Assembly: GCA_000727475.1 (NCBI GenBank)
Contig: KL647290.1
Coordinates: 1,858,910 to 1,922,909 of the forward strand
Length of the DNA: 64,000 bases
Source of the DNA: Sarcocystis neurona
Lineage: Eukaryota > Apicomplexa > Conoidasida > Eucoccidiorida > Sarcocystidae
Direction: 5' to 3'
Shown here: piece after piece, positions 49,692-61,257 of the stretch
Numbering within the stretch: position 1 is the stretch's first letter
How the letters are laid out: the number at the start of each line of letters is the position of its first letter
The notes under the pieces: generated by a model
Databases searched by the model: none
What the model saw: the letters and a program-made list of their open reading frames with translations, nothing else
What the model was told of the DNA's origin: nothing
Made by a program: the position numbers and the translations under genes

Positions 49692-52033
49692 GGGCAGCCC
49701 GGGGGGACTGCTGCCTTCTCAGCAGCGAAGGCTTCAGTGGCACTATCTGGATTGAACGCAAAGATCACGAGTGACAGTTGTGGAGCTTCGCTCCTCAACA
49801 GTGTAGAAAACGCTAATGGTTGCACAAGTTGTATATATGCGGCGGCAAGCAGTGGAGGCGCAGCTGACAGTGATCATTGCATCTGTAGCTCTTTCCCCAA
49901 ATGTGGTCTCATAGGACAGCAGCATGTCAAGATCGTTTGCACCGCACAGAAACGGCGACATTCCACATGCCTTCCCGATGTACTGGCCTAGCAGCAAGCT
50001 CCGCCGTGAGCGTCCAGGCAAGCTGACCACGGCGGTCCTCCGAGGACTTCTTCGCTCCAAAACCAACAGCAGGAGCACCACATGCGTCGCAAGCTCATGG
50101 GGCAGTTGTACACGGCAAAAAACTCTGTGCATTTGCCCAGATACCCTGAGAAGGCCCCCAGCGAAGGTATTCGTAGAAACAGTGCGGAGGTGGTTATAGT
50201 TACTGGGTACAGTCGTTGCAGGAGTAGGGTCCACTTTGACTGTCGATAGTGGTGGAGGCGGTGTCAACAATCCGGCGTACTAACAGCGGCAGCGGGTGCG
50301 GAAATCGATGCAACAGTTCAGAAAGCTAGATGTGAGGAGGCAGGGGTAGACAGAAGCAGTCCACAGATGTCCCGTGGAAAGCAAACCTTTTGAGAAAACG
50401 GCGTTTAATACTCACAGTCGGAGTAGGAGAGTGCTGCCCTGAGATCAGATGTTCCGTGTTAGCCATTAGACGCATATATATAAATAAATATATATATATA
50501 TATATTTGTGTATACATGCGTAGTACACGTCTGTGCAAGAGAGTGTGTGGTACACCTTTGCATCTCCTTCCCGCCTAGTTCCACACCAGTACGTCCGTGT
50601 GCGCGTGTGTCTCATTGGCACGCTTTCATCACCACTGGTGACAAAAGGCATCTGACGCTGTTGGGAAATCAAGACAAGCACGATACCCTCACTGGCAGCA
50701 AACCCACATCCGAAGCTGTATCGGGGATCTCACGTGGAGCAATTTCTATCAAAATGACACCTCTGCTGTGCCGCACGACGCACCTAGAGCAACGTAACAT
50801 ATGCGGTCTATCAGGTCGCCCACTTTTCGCTTGAAAACTCGATTTCTAATTTTAAACAGAGCTCTTAATGAACCTTCCTCGAACACTGCGAAAAGCGGCA
50901 CACCCCACGGAAGATGCGTACGCTTTAGTACCGCACTGCTTGCACCACAGTGGAGAAAGCAGTCGTCACTTACGCACAAGGTGTACAAACGTCCTAGGGG
51001 TCGCTGTCGGATCTCCGCTGTTATAGTGGACCGCGGTGCTGGGCAGTTGCCTGTTCTACTGATAAACGTGGAAGGTTATTACGTTACACATGTCACACCC
51101 TAGACAGGCAAATTCTGTCCTCATCTCCGACCCTGCGCACTTAGAGAGTTTTGAATTTTGCCGATAGAACCCCAGTAGGCTCGCTCGCACAACGGTGTCT
51201 TCGCATGAAACTTCCCTAAATGCACCAAAGTTCTACCGCTTTTCCCTCAACCACCCAGTTCTTTCATACAGGGCTGACCTGCGTTCGTTCGTATACCCGT
51301 GTGCGTATGAAATTTCGCCGTACTCTGCGTATCGATTCAGCTTTATTAGAGATTACCACCTAATATAAATAGCGTGGGTAAATGCGTAGTGCGTGGTAGA
51401 CGTGCGTAGTATTCACCAGGACCCCGTCCTCCACATGCTCGTGCACATAGGTGTCTTCTCCTTTAGCTGCGTTTAGCCACCTGCATGACAGACGCTACTG
51501 TTACTAAAAAAAGCCAAGATTATACGGATCCGGCACATCAGTGTATAAAGGCTATCAAAACATATATGCCACCGTTACCTGTGTACGGATTTCCCGTGCC
51601 TCTTCATAGCGAATTACGCACTTTCATGGGTTTGCAATTTTGAAGGAGGCATTACACATAGCAATGGTTTCTGCCCCAGTGCGCAGACAAACAGCGCGGA
51701 TTTCCCCCGCCTTCCCCCCCCCGGCAGAGATTTTCGCGTTTCCGTTGCTTTGCTGCATATCGCTGCAACAAGAACCAGGAGAAGTGTGCTCGGCCGGTTA
51801 CTGTTTCCAGAGCGTATAGTCCTCACAAATAACTTCGGTTAGCCACGTATCAGTTGCATTTGCCCCGATAACAAATGCTGGGTCATCTACGGCGGCCGTG
51901 CGTGCTGGTGTGTTCGGTGACAGCGTAAAAAGCTTCAGCAGCTTCCTTCAGTGTGCTGCACGGGCGCATCTCTATTGATCTTTTAAGTAAGGTCCACATT
52001 CTTACATCTTCGGGGGCGGACGCACGTGGGTAT
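49692..52033. other. No assigned gene; microsatellite-bearing region
   Basis: Scattered open frames (for example minus 50270-49743) show no family motif. From about 50.4 kb rightwards TA-rich microsatellites become frequent. An in-phase minus-strand frame at 51826-51614 could be a downstream exon of the 52-54 kb candidate. Confidence 0.3.
50474..50506. repeat. TA-rich microsatellite
   Basis: An almost pure TATATA tract with AAAT interruptions occupies about 50474-50506. Confidence 0.9.
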
Positions 52034-54188
52034 CTATCTGTTGGGAAGCTGTAGCATCCGTTTCAGGTCAACGCACCCTTGGACGCCTCTAAAGCCCTGT
52101 GCCTCCACAGTAACCTGTACACTACTCGAAATATACGCCTCATACCTGCTTCCCACAGTCAGTAGTAGTGCGCCCTCATGTTGCACTGTAAAACGAGACA
52201 TCCGACTTTCCACTGCAGTGAGTCGTGTATCCCCCAAAACAAACTACACTGTTCTTGACTGCCCTGGACGCCCGCGCACTCTGCCAGCCGCTTTACCAAC
52301 CCAGGCACCCTTCATGTGTAGACAAAGATCACCTCTTTCTGTACCCCAGGGGTCCCCTCTGCGTGCCGCACGTACTAGCACGCAGAATCCGCCTGTGACT
52401 ACTGAGAATCCCTGTTTGTGCTCGAGTTCGCAACAGTAGAGGTCTAGTACGTCACACGCAGCTGCAGTCACGCGGGACTGCATTTCACATGGCTATACGG
52501 ATACGCCTGCACCTATTGGCGTACACCTTGATATACAAATTCTATCTTTCGGTTCGAATATGCCTACACTTTCATCCCATCTCTCACACTCAGGCAGTAT
52601 GTATTTCTGCGGCACGCAGGTGCGAGTAATCATTGTCACAGAAAAAGAGGCACGCACAAAGCTACAATGTGCCTCTATGTTGACTATGCTCGACTGTGTG
52701 GCCTTTGGAAGGTGGTCACTAGATACGAGAGTGCCCCACTGAAGTCCACAAATCATTCTAGCAGCGTTGCTGGAACTCAATACACAGCCGCCGTATACAC
52801 GATTTCCTAATTTTCTTATGGAATCTTGTTCCTTACGTATCCTTGCATCAGTGACATCCACGTAGTGCACTGTATAGGTCCCATAGATCGAATTTCTTTC
52901 CGGCAACAGTTTCAACAGATACACGTAACCATACACTTGCGCAATTCATGCTTTCCGAGAAAGGTTAACTGCTCGTAGTCATACGCGCATTTGCAACAAT
53001 ATACTTTCTTTTTTCTACAAGTGATTGGACACACGGAGAAAGGCTAAGCGCTCGTAGTCACACGCGCAGTTGCAACAATATTCTTCCTTTTCTCTACAAG
53101 TGTTTACACACACCTAAATTCCTTAGACAGCCACGCAACTCTAGCCTTGTTGCTGATTTCTGTCTAAATACCACATTTGGATGCAGTGTGAAAATGTGTG
53201 CACGCGTTTCTAGATGGGGCACGCATTTTCACCGATGAGCACACCCACAGTTCAACACACACCCGTAGCCACCCGTATGCACCTTTTATCACAGAAGCGC
53301 TCGCATCGCAGTCGAACGCTGCGTATGCAGTTTTCACGTATCCATGTGTCGTAGAGGAGAGGTGTAGACACCCACTTCAACACATATACGTCAACGTACA
53401 CATATAGATTCTCTGACGGCTGCACACAAAAAGTCACACTTGATACAGATGTACTGTTCGTGATTCCCGTGAAGGTATCGGTACACACGCTAAGAGATGG
53501 AGCACGCACCAAGTAGACACGTCCACACTTCATGTCGCACATGGAATCCCAACAAGCAAAAAGCACCCCTAACTTCACCTGTATTATAGTAGACGTTTCT
53601 CCCTCTTATTTCCACAGAGGAAGCCGAGTTTAGCTGGTCAGAAAAAAACACACTCGCAGCAGTCGTGTTTTTGTAAAAATATTACATCTTGAAGGATTTT
53701 CTGGATATATAAGAGGGCATCGTGACCCATCTTCGCATTTGCTGTCGGGGAGAAAATACGACGTTTGTCGACTGTAGCTGTCTGCACAAAACACACGGAT
53801 AATAGAGGAATTTATTCGCGTTCGTGCATGATTGTAGTCAGGCGCACAGTGCTTCCAGTCGACAGGGAGGACAGATCCGGACGTCGTACGGAATCTTAGC
53901 ATTCTGGAAATACGACTCGTAACCGTTCTTCCCAGGGCGTTGCACTTTTATGAATTGTCCCTGCACGCCCAGCACTGCAACAAATACCTTGCTCTCTCGT
54001 GGGCTTTTACACGTCTGCTGGTGACGGCCGTCATTTTGCATATTTTCCGTGTGCATGCAAATAATATGTCCGCTGGTCGGGCTTTTGTCCCTAGGAAAAG
54101 TACTGGTGAATGTCACGAAGTCATGCTCCTCAGTCGTGTTCGTGTTTCCGCGAGAAGAGGGTCTGCATGCTTTCAGGGAGAAGCGCAA
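52034..54188 (-). CDS. Unidentified, perhaps degenerate gene with amber codons in frame
   Basis: Not recognised. Three parts look coding. Minus 54188-53838 contains FVAVLGVQGQFIKVQRPG. An exon at 53578-53390 is bounded by ATAATACAG and a GTATAT donor, 63 codons, phase 0, and contains MKCGRVYLVRAPSLS. A 300-codon frame, 52936-52034, reads continuously except for in-frame TAG at 52495-52493 and 52246-52244, and ends on another TAG. The composition of this frame is normal on either side of the ambers. Introns fitting canonical sites do not remove them. It may be a pseudogene, a readthrough gene, or exons whose borders I missed. Confidence 0.35.
52957..53114. repeat. Two-copy 79-bp tandem duplication
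   Basis: GAGAAAGGYTAAC...GCTCGTAGTCAYACGCGCA...CTACAAGTG occurs at about 52957-53035 and again at 53036-53114 with a 79-bp period. It lies immediately 5' (on the minus strand) of the amber-interrupted frame. Confidence 0.88.
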
Positions 54189-55239
54189 GGTTTAAAATAG
54201 TAAAATAACCTCTCCTCAGACGACGCTCCGCTAGGAACGTACGATGTTGAAGGGCGGCTGGGAGAATTCCTCTGGCTTTCCTGCTTTGATTTTACCACAG
54301 TTGTGCCGTTGTTTGGAAGTTCTCCCTGCACCCAGTTTCCTTTGAAATTCTAGTCTTATGTTCATACTATTCTTGGTCTTCCTACGGTCATTTCTCTTCT
54401 CCGTTGTCGTCATTTCAGTGCATTTTTTCCCCCGGGCCTCGCCGCTTCCGCTGGTATGTCTCACTTCTCTTTTCGCCTTTCGCCTGTTTCCCCACACTGT
54501 CTCCTTTCGCTCTATAAACCGGCAGCGTGTGCAACTTCTCTGTTGGGAAGTCTTCGCCGACGTGCCTGCACCGGTTGAATCTACAGGTTTTCTGCTTGCT
54601 GTCAGCCGAAGCAGATCTGTCCGCGTCTTATATATGGGACTTTTGGTGTCAGAATGCCTGCCTTCCTTTCTTCTGTTACCGACACCACAGCAGCTCCCTC
54701 GTGCGTGAAACTGCTTGTATGATGTTCCGCCACAAACTTCCGCGCGTTCTGTGGCTCTGGCCTTTCTCCCTCTGCTTCACGTTCTCGCTCGAGTTTACGT
54801 TTTTTTCGATGCCGTAAACTGCTCTCGTCTGTGTGCCCATCCTCCGATGTAACTATAACTATATGTGAATATCGGTGTCCGTCTGTACCTCGCTACCTGC
54901 CTGCGGGTTGAGTCAACCTATGGACGTCTCTAGCCTTGTGTAAGTCCACACGAATATACACTCGAGGGGGTGGGTTTCCGCAGTCTACTGGACGTAGCTT
55001 CACTCCTGTCGTGCACACGGGGGGCGCGCCCGTTGCTCTGTTTTTGAGGTCCTTCCTATGTTCGGCAGTTCGCTCCCTTGGCGTTAAAATTTTTTGTCTC
55101 TTGGAAAGTGTTCGCTCGCGCATTAGTCTAGAATTACTGTTTTTCAGTCCCGGTTGTCTCCTCGGTGGCCCCCTTCAGGCTGCTGTCCGCTGACTCCCAG
55201 CAGCTCCTTTCGTTCCTGTGTTTGCGTATTTTGCGCGGG
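54189..55239. other. 5' flank of SPF27, no gene seen
   Basis: Pyrimidine-rich on the plus strand. The open frames are compositional. No family motif or splice-supported exon was found. Confidence 0.35.
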
Positions 55240-58200
55240 ATGCGTACTGTGCGTGGAGGGGAGGGAGGCGGAGGGGAGGATGTTGCGTCTCAGATGGCGA
55301 TGGTGCCACGTGGCCTGGACAACACTGGGCCTGCCATTAATTTTGGTGCCTCTTCCACACCTTCGCCTTCTCTTTCAACTTCGTTGTCTTCCTCCTCTTC
55401 CGCGGCTTCTCCAGCTGCGCTGCAGTTCTTCTCAGAAAGACCTCCTGCTCCTGTCGACGCTGCACCCGCTTTTCTATCGCAGCAGCTGCCGTACGCGCAT
55501 CTTCTGGACACGCTGCCGTACGTGGACGCCCTCTCTCCGGAGCAGCACGAAGCAGCAAAGCTGCTGGTGCAGCAGGAGATGGCTGCCATCCGCAAAGAGC
55601 GCAGCAGCAGGCGGCAGCAGCAGCAGAGCAGCGGCAATGGCAGCGGTAGCAGCGAGTCGCGGCAGCAACAGCAACACAGAGAAACTGGAGAAGAGGAATC
55701 TGCGTCGGCTGTCACTGGCCTGAAGGCGTCCGCGCCAGCTGGAGCAGCATCCGCAGGAAAAGAAGCGTCAGCTGCGGCCCGCGTTAAGCAACAGACAGCA
55801 GCAGACAGCGACGCTGCCGCTCTTGAGGATGTCCTCCAGAGTTATCTGAAGACTTTTCCTTTGCCGTGTACTCCGCATCTTGATGACCCAAACACTCTCG
55901 CTGGCAAAGAACTCGCACGCCTTGCTAGAGGTTGGTGCACAGTCAGTACAACCAAGCCGCGTGCATATATATATATACATGTACTTGTTCCCCCAAATCC
56001 AGCATACGTCTGTCTGCGTACGCCCATGTGTAAATATATGTACTTCCGTCACATTTTCCCTCTTCCTTCTTGCGTACGTCCGCGTAGGGACTTGGGTGTG
56101 TCGTAGAATGCGCGTAGCTGCTTGCGTGTGCACTTTTATGTACAGAGAAGCCCAGCCGTCCCATTTCCCGAAACACTTCTCTCTGCTGCATCAGGGGGGA
56201 AGTTCACCTGCGTATGTGATGGATAGTCAGTCGTGTATTTGTCTCCTTGCACGTACATGCGCACACGTCACACCGCATATTTATACAGTGAACGACACCG
56301 GCAGCGCAGAAACACGCTTTTATACCGACGTTGTGTCTTCTCTCTTGGGAGGTGGGAATGCCCGCAGAAAATAAACTTCGCACGCAGGGGTAAAGCTCGC
56401 GCTTCCCCGTCAGCAGCAGCTGCCCAGCTACTGTATGTGTGACAGTTGGGGAGATCGTTTCAAAGCCACGTGTGACCGAACTTTGTGTGGGTGTAGAAGG
56501 CCGCGCTCTCTTCGGTTGACATGAGTGAGCAACCACCAGCGTCTTTTGTTGTCCCGTGTCTCCTTCTCGGTCGGCACCTCCGCACAGCGCGGTGTGTATC
56601 TCTCTGTATAGCTATACACCTCTATCGCCACTCTATACGTATATATGTGTATGCTTTCCGCAGTTCTGTATATATACGAAGCGGATGTACGCCAGTGGTG
56701 TCTTGCGCAGGATAAGAAGGGGAGCTAGCTGGAGGCGTGCAGTTTTTTTGTTCACCAGCAGCCAACTGTGTCTACACGTTCGTACATCCGTATAAATATA
56801 CATACACACGTATATATGTATACGCATATATGTATAATAGAGCCCTCGTTATATGTGTGTGTCTGCTGCCTCCGAGCCCAAGTATCTTTACTGTGTTTGT
56901 TTCTACCACACGTATACATACATACACGTGTATATACGTATATATGCAGAGCGGTGCCCTCATCATATGTGTACGGCTGCCGTGTACTAGTCCAGGCATT
57001 GTTATTGTGTCCATTTTTACCATACGCGAAACAGCACGAAACACATCTACTGCGAAGCAGGCAGTTCTTTTTTTCAGCAAATGGCAGCGATGCTCACAAC
57101 TGCATAGACTTTCCCGTTGATCCCGTATCTCTTTATGTGCTCCTGCCAGGTATGGGTCTCGCTTCTTGTACGTACGTCGCTGAGGCTCCTCTGTTTACAC
57201 AAGTGGTGTGGTTGTTCTGTGTAGGAGAAAGTATGCAGAAACTAGATCTCTCTCGGTATGAAGCCCTTCCGTCTCCCCCCCCAGCAGGCATTAAAGCACA
57301 AGAAAGCGAATGGAGGAAGAGCGTCGACAGCTGCGAGGGGCTGCTGGAACACCTAGGCATAGGACAGACAAACTTAGAGTTGATGAACCTGCACGCAGTT
57401 TCTCTATGGATGAGACATCTTCATAACCTTACGCTTGGCGAGCAGCAGTAAGAACTTTCCTGCTACCCTTACTACTTCCTTATTATATTTGTTTCTTCTG
57501 GTCATTCGATTCACTGTCCTTTTTGCCTGGTTTCCTGTTCCTCCTCACTGCATTCGTGCCTTCCTATCTCCGTCCTTTTTCCTTCTCTTTTTTTGGCGAG
57601 ACAGCGCCGTTGTGTTCCCTCTTAGTCACGCGCGTTGACTTTCAGTGAAACAGTGTGAATGTGTTGCCCGTCCCTCACGTCGGGCGCAGCACAAGGTCGT
57701 CTCTTTTCCGCATTTCTCCCCGTTCCCGTCCCTGTTCCCGTCCCTGTTCCCGTCCCAGCCCAGTTCGTCTTCGTTTGCTGTCTTTCGTCTTCTTTTTCTT
57801 CTCATGCGTGGACTCCTCTTCCCCTGCAGTTTGGTACGTTCTGTTCGTGCTGCCCCCGTTCCTTCGACTCCTTTATTTTTTGTCGGCATTCCCTACATCC
57901 TTCCCTGTCGTCTTGTGTTGCGGCCTCGCTGGTTATCGACCTCTTCTCGGACTTTTCTTCGTCCTTTGCCCCGTTCTTCAGCGTGTGCGAATCCTCTTCT
58001 CTGCGTGACTGTGTGCCTTAATTGTTGTCCGTACTCCTCTTCTTTGTCGTTTCGTTGCCCTCGTTCTTTTCTTCTTTTGTTGCTCCTTTCTCGTCGTGAT
58101 TTCTTTTCTGTAATTGAGCTACTGCTGCCTCCTGTGTTCTCCTCAGAGATTCTTTATAAGCAGCGCGCGACGCACGCAGACGGTCGTTCATACGTGGACA

Positions 58201-59285
58201 AATATGTCGATATTTAAGTCTCTGTACACCGTGTCGGGGCGTCAACTCGGCCTTGTGTTTGTTCCCTCCCCCTCGGGTCTGCGAAGGGAACACCCCAGTT
58301 TTCCGTGTCGTGCTCGGACACTTCTCGTGTGTGATGCACACGATGAAGCTACGCATCTCTCTTGACTCTACACGTCTATACACACGTACGTACGTCAGTA
58401 AGTGTATGGAGAAATCTGTGCGTGTGCTGAGCAAGCACGTATACATACGCGTACCTGCGTGTGTCCACATCGAATGCCCAGAAGCACTGGATGGGATAGA
58501 CGCACTGAATAATACTGGCAAGAGGCGCGAGAAAAGGGGGAGACATACGTTGTCTAAGCGAGCAGTTTAGTTTTCTGTGTATGCGTGTGCGAAGCCTCAG
58601 ATAGATGGGTGCACTTCGCTGCGCACGTACATATCTGTACGCGTCTATCGATCTGTCTATCTATATCCATACATCTGTGCGCGTCCCCGTGTGTGTCTTT
58701 GCTCTTTCACTGGACACAGCTTTTCTTTCTGTCTTCTTTAGCTTTCCACGAGCGACAGAGTCTCGAGAGAAACGGAAATTCGTCCACGCTCGCGCACACG
58801 TGTGTTAAGGCCATAGTGTTGCCTACATGCATATGCTACAGTGTACTACTGCGCAGGATGGTTCTGTGAAGACGCACAAACTTGTGGATGGCGAGTGTAA
58901 AATTGTCTGCTGTTTTTGTAGCTGGTCAGCCGCAGCGAAGCGCGTCAGAGCAGAAGTTGATCGTGTCAGCAAGCAGCGGAAACTCGATCAGGTGGAATGC
59001 AGCGGCTCTCTGCGGGACACCGCCAGAATGCGAGAAGACTACGAACGCCGGTGGGTCAACACGACGGTCAGCACGGCAGGTCAAAGCAATCCATCTACAA
59101 ACGTGGACCTACGTGTGTATTTTGTGTGTATCCTGGTTGCTTCACTCATTTTACCTTCTATACATGCAGGTATGCACGAGTGCACTCCCCTGCAGTAAGA
59201 GTAGGTCAGTTCGGTGAATCTCGTATATACGGGATACTAGTGCGCACATGGATATTCACCAGGTACACCGGTGTTCCATATGTGG

Positions 59286-59316
<31 letters not shown>

Positions 59317-61257
59317 TGCGTACGTAGGGGTGTGTGAGCATCACGTGATATACGCGATATATCCATATGGATGAGGACAGTTTAGACTGTGTGTGCATGC
59401 CGTCTCACTTTTTCCTTACCTGAGAGACGTACCTACCGGAGGATGAAGTGTCTGCGACTGCAGCCAGTTTCTCCTTTCTGCGATGTGCGTACCCCACGAA
59501 CTGCGCCACAAAAATGTGAGTAGACTGTAAAACGTGTTGCCTGCTTCACACTTTGCATTTTCTTCTTTAGGATCCGCCTCGGCAAGCCGCGTGACGGTGT
59601 GACGCCTTTTCTTTTTCTTTTGTGGTACACGGATATCTGCCAGGGTCGTACACATTTTCTGTCTCTCTCGCGTGGGGGGGCTTATCATTTGCTTGGTGTG
59701 TCCCCCTTTTTTTCTCTTGCCAACAAGGGGTGCCTTCTCCACGTGTGCTTCTTTTCCTACGTACACCGAAACCACCTGCAGTTTGCCTTCCTTGTATTTT
59801 CCTGTATTCTGGTGTTTGCATACACACAACGGTTGGACGTTTGGCTCCGATGTCCTCTTTTGAGTAGGCTGGTTTCCGCGCGACAGTTGCTAGTCTTGCA
59901 TCCAAGTGATGGACTCAGCGACTGATTCGCAGAAGTATCGTCTTTTTCTCGTGCGCTGGTTCGCTTCTGTGGATCCGTGTATCTCTCTACGCGTCCACCC
60001 GTGGAAGCACATGCTGTTTTACATATGTATGTATATATGTGATTTTCCCGGATAGCGCTGACACACACCGCATGCATATTTCCATGGACACAGGATTACA
60101 CACATAGATCTGGTTCTGTATTTTCGTGTGGGTGGTTCGTGTATTTTAGCAACGAAGAAATTCTTGCGGCGTTGGGGAAGCTGCAGCAAGAAGTTGTGGA
60201 GTTGAAGGTCCGCTGCCACGACAGGTAAGTGCGCGGCCGCGGCAGCATCGGCAGTCGCAGACGTATCATCGATTTAACAGCAGCTGTATCCCGGCAGTCG
60301 CAGGAGCCTGCTCAAAAGCAGGAACACCAGGAGGAACACCAGCATTGTCGCGGCGGTCGCGGCCGTATGTGCGCTTGTCTAGATTCTGTAATACTGCGTG
60401 AGGATACGCGCTGCTCTGTAGTAGCGTAGATGTGGCTACGCGTTCGAGGACGCGGGTACATCGCAGTGTCTCACGTACGCACTGGCCGTGCAAGCGCGTA
60501 ACAAAGATTGTTTCAACAAAGCAACGGTCTGACAGCGGCAGTCTTTTCTTCGTGTAAACGGTAGGGCCCGCGGTTCCCTCACTGCTCCGCTGTACGTTTA
60601 TGCCGGATGTGAAACCTTGTACGCTTCGTTGTCTCAGCTGGCTGCTCGCTGCCACATAGAGACGTTGCTGGGGGGAGTTTTACGTCCTGAATGCACGTGA
60701 AGAACGCGGCAACGAGTGTGTTGATGGGCTACCGACATTTTCTACTTCCGTGTGCCGCTGGTTGTTTTTCTTGACGGTTGTAGTGGTGCCCTTCTTATTA
60801 GTAGTACAGGTATTCATTCGGCGTGCACTTTTCAACACCCACTCGTGCGCGTGTGTGTGTGCGTTTCTGCTAATTCCGGCTTCTATACAGAGGAGTGCTA
60901 CCTGACGACTACGATAGCGACTTTGAAGAAGACTTCGAAGACTGGGAAGCTCTTCTCACCTCTTCCTCTCCTTCTCCTGCACCAGCTCCCAGCAGCAGTA
61001 CGGAAAACAGCGGCAACGGCAGTGGTTGCAGCAGCAGCAGCAACGACAGCGGCAGCAGCAGCAGCGGCGACAGCCGCAGCCAGGGCAGCGATAGCAGTAG
61101 CAACAGCAGTAGGAGGAACGGGAGTTGTGGCGACAGCAGCAGGAGTACAAATAAAAGCAGTACCAGTGGCAGCAGCGGGGGTGGTGAGATAGTGACGGTG
61201 GAGGCGACACAAGGTAGAAAGGCGGGCAGCACACACGCGACCGGAGTGGGTAGATGA
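55240..61257 (+). CDS. BCAS2: Pre-mRNA-splicing factor SPF27 (BCAS2)
   Basis: Core component of the Prp19/CDC5L complex that activates the spliceosome. Exons: 55240-55930, 57225-57447, 58922-59079, 59170-59194 (mini-exon), 60150-60224, 60891-61257, giving 512 residues; human BCAS2 has 225. Family blocks: LPYVDALSPEQHEAAKLLVQQE, then PLPCTPHLDDPNTL; ESMQKLDLSRYEALPSPP; QTNLELMNLHAVSLWMRHLH; the coiled-coil KQRKLD...RMREDYERRWV; and NEEILAALGKLQQEVVELKV. The extra length is low complexity: Ser/Thr-rich near the N terminus, Gln/Ser/Ala runs in exon 1, and an acidic then Ser-rich tail in exon 6 encoded by AGC/CAG repeats. The intron 59080-59169 is a multiple of three and stop-free, so it may be retained. 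Start alternatives are ATG 55240 and a later in-frame ATG near 55293. Confidence 0.9.
55608..55680. repeat. CAG/AGC-rich tract in SPF27 exon 1
   Basis: Runs of CAGCAG interspersed with GGCAGC encode Gln and Ser. This is the trinucleotide type associated with homopolymeric amino-acid runs in Eimeria. Confidence 0.85.
57722..57757. repeat. 12-bp minisatellite, three units
   Basis: GTTCCCGTCCCT is repeated three times, the last unit ending CCCA, inside SPF27 intron 2 (57448-58921). The intron is strongly pyrimidine-rich. Confidence 0.9.
59286..59313. repeat. (TA)n microsatellite
   Basis: An uninterrupted TA run of about 14 units lies in the intron between the SPF27 mini-exon and the exon at 60150. 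Confidence 0.95.
61010..61190. repeat. AGC/CAG-rich tract in SPF27 last exon
   Basis: About 180 bp of imperfect AGC, GGC and AAC triplets encode a Ser/Gly/Asn-rich C-terminal tail. The same DNA is open in several frames (Ala-, Ser- or Leu-rich), as expected of a triplet repeat. Confidence 0.9.

Noticed and set aside
52026..52439. 137-codon plus-strand open frame
   Set aside because: It is antisense to the better minus-strand frame and its Pro/Ser/Thr-rich translation looks like a shadow.
57645..58217. 190-codon plus-strand open frame
   Set aside because: It lies inside SPF27 intron 2, is explained by strong pyrimidine bias and a minisatellite, and encodes compositionally biased Ser/Leu/Phe/Pro sequence.
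60752..61257. Overlapping Ala-rich, Ser-rich and Leu-rich frames on both strands
   Set aside because: All are readings of the AGC/CAG triplet tract. Only the frame continuing SPF27 exon 5 in phase is supported.
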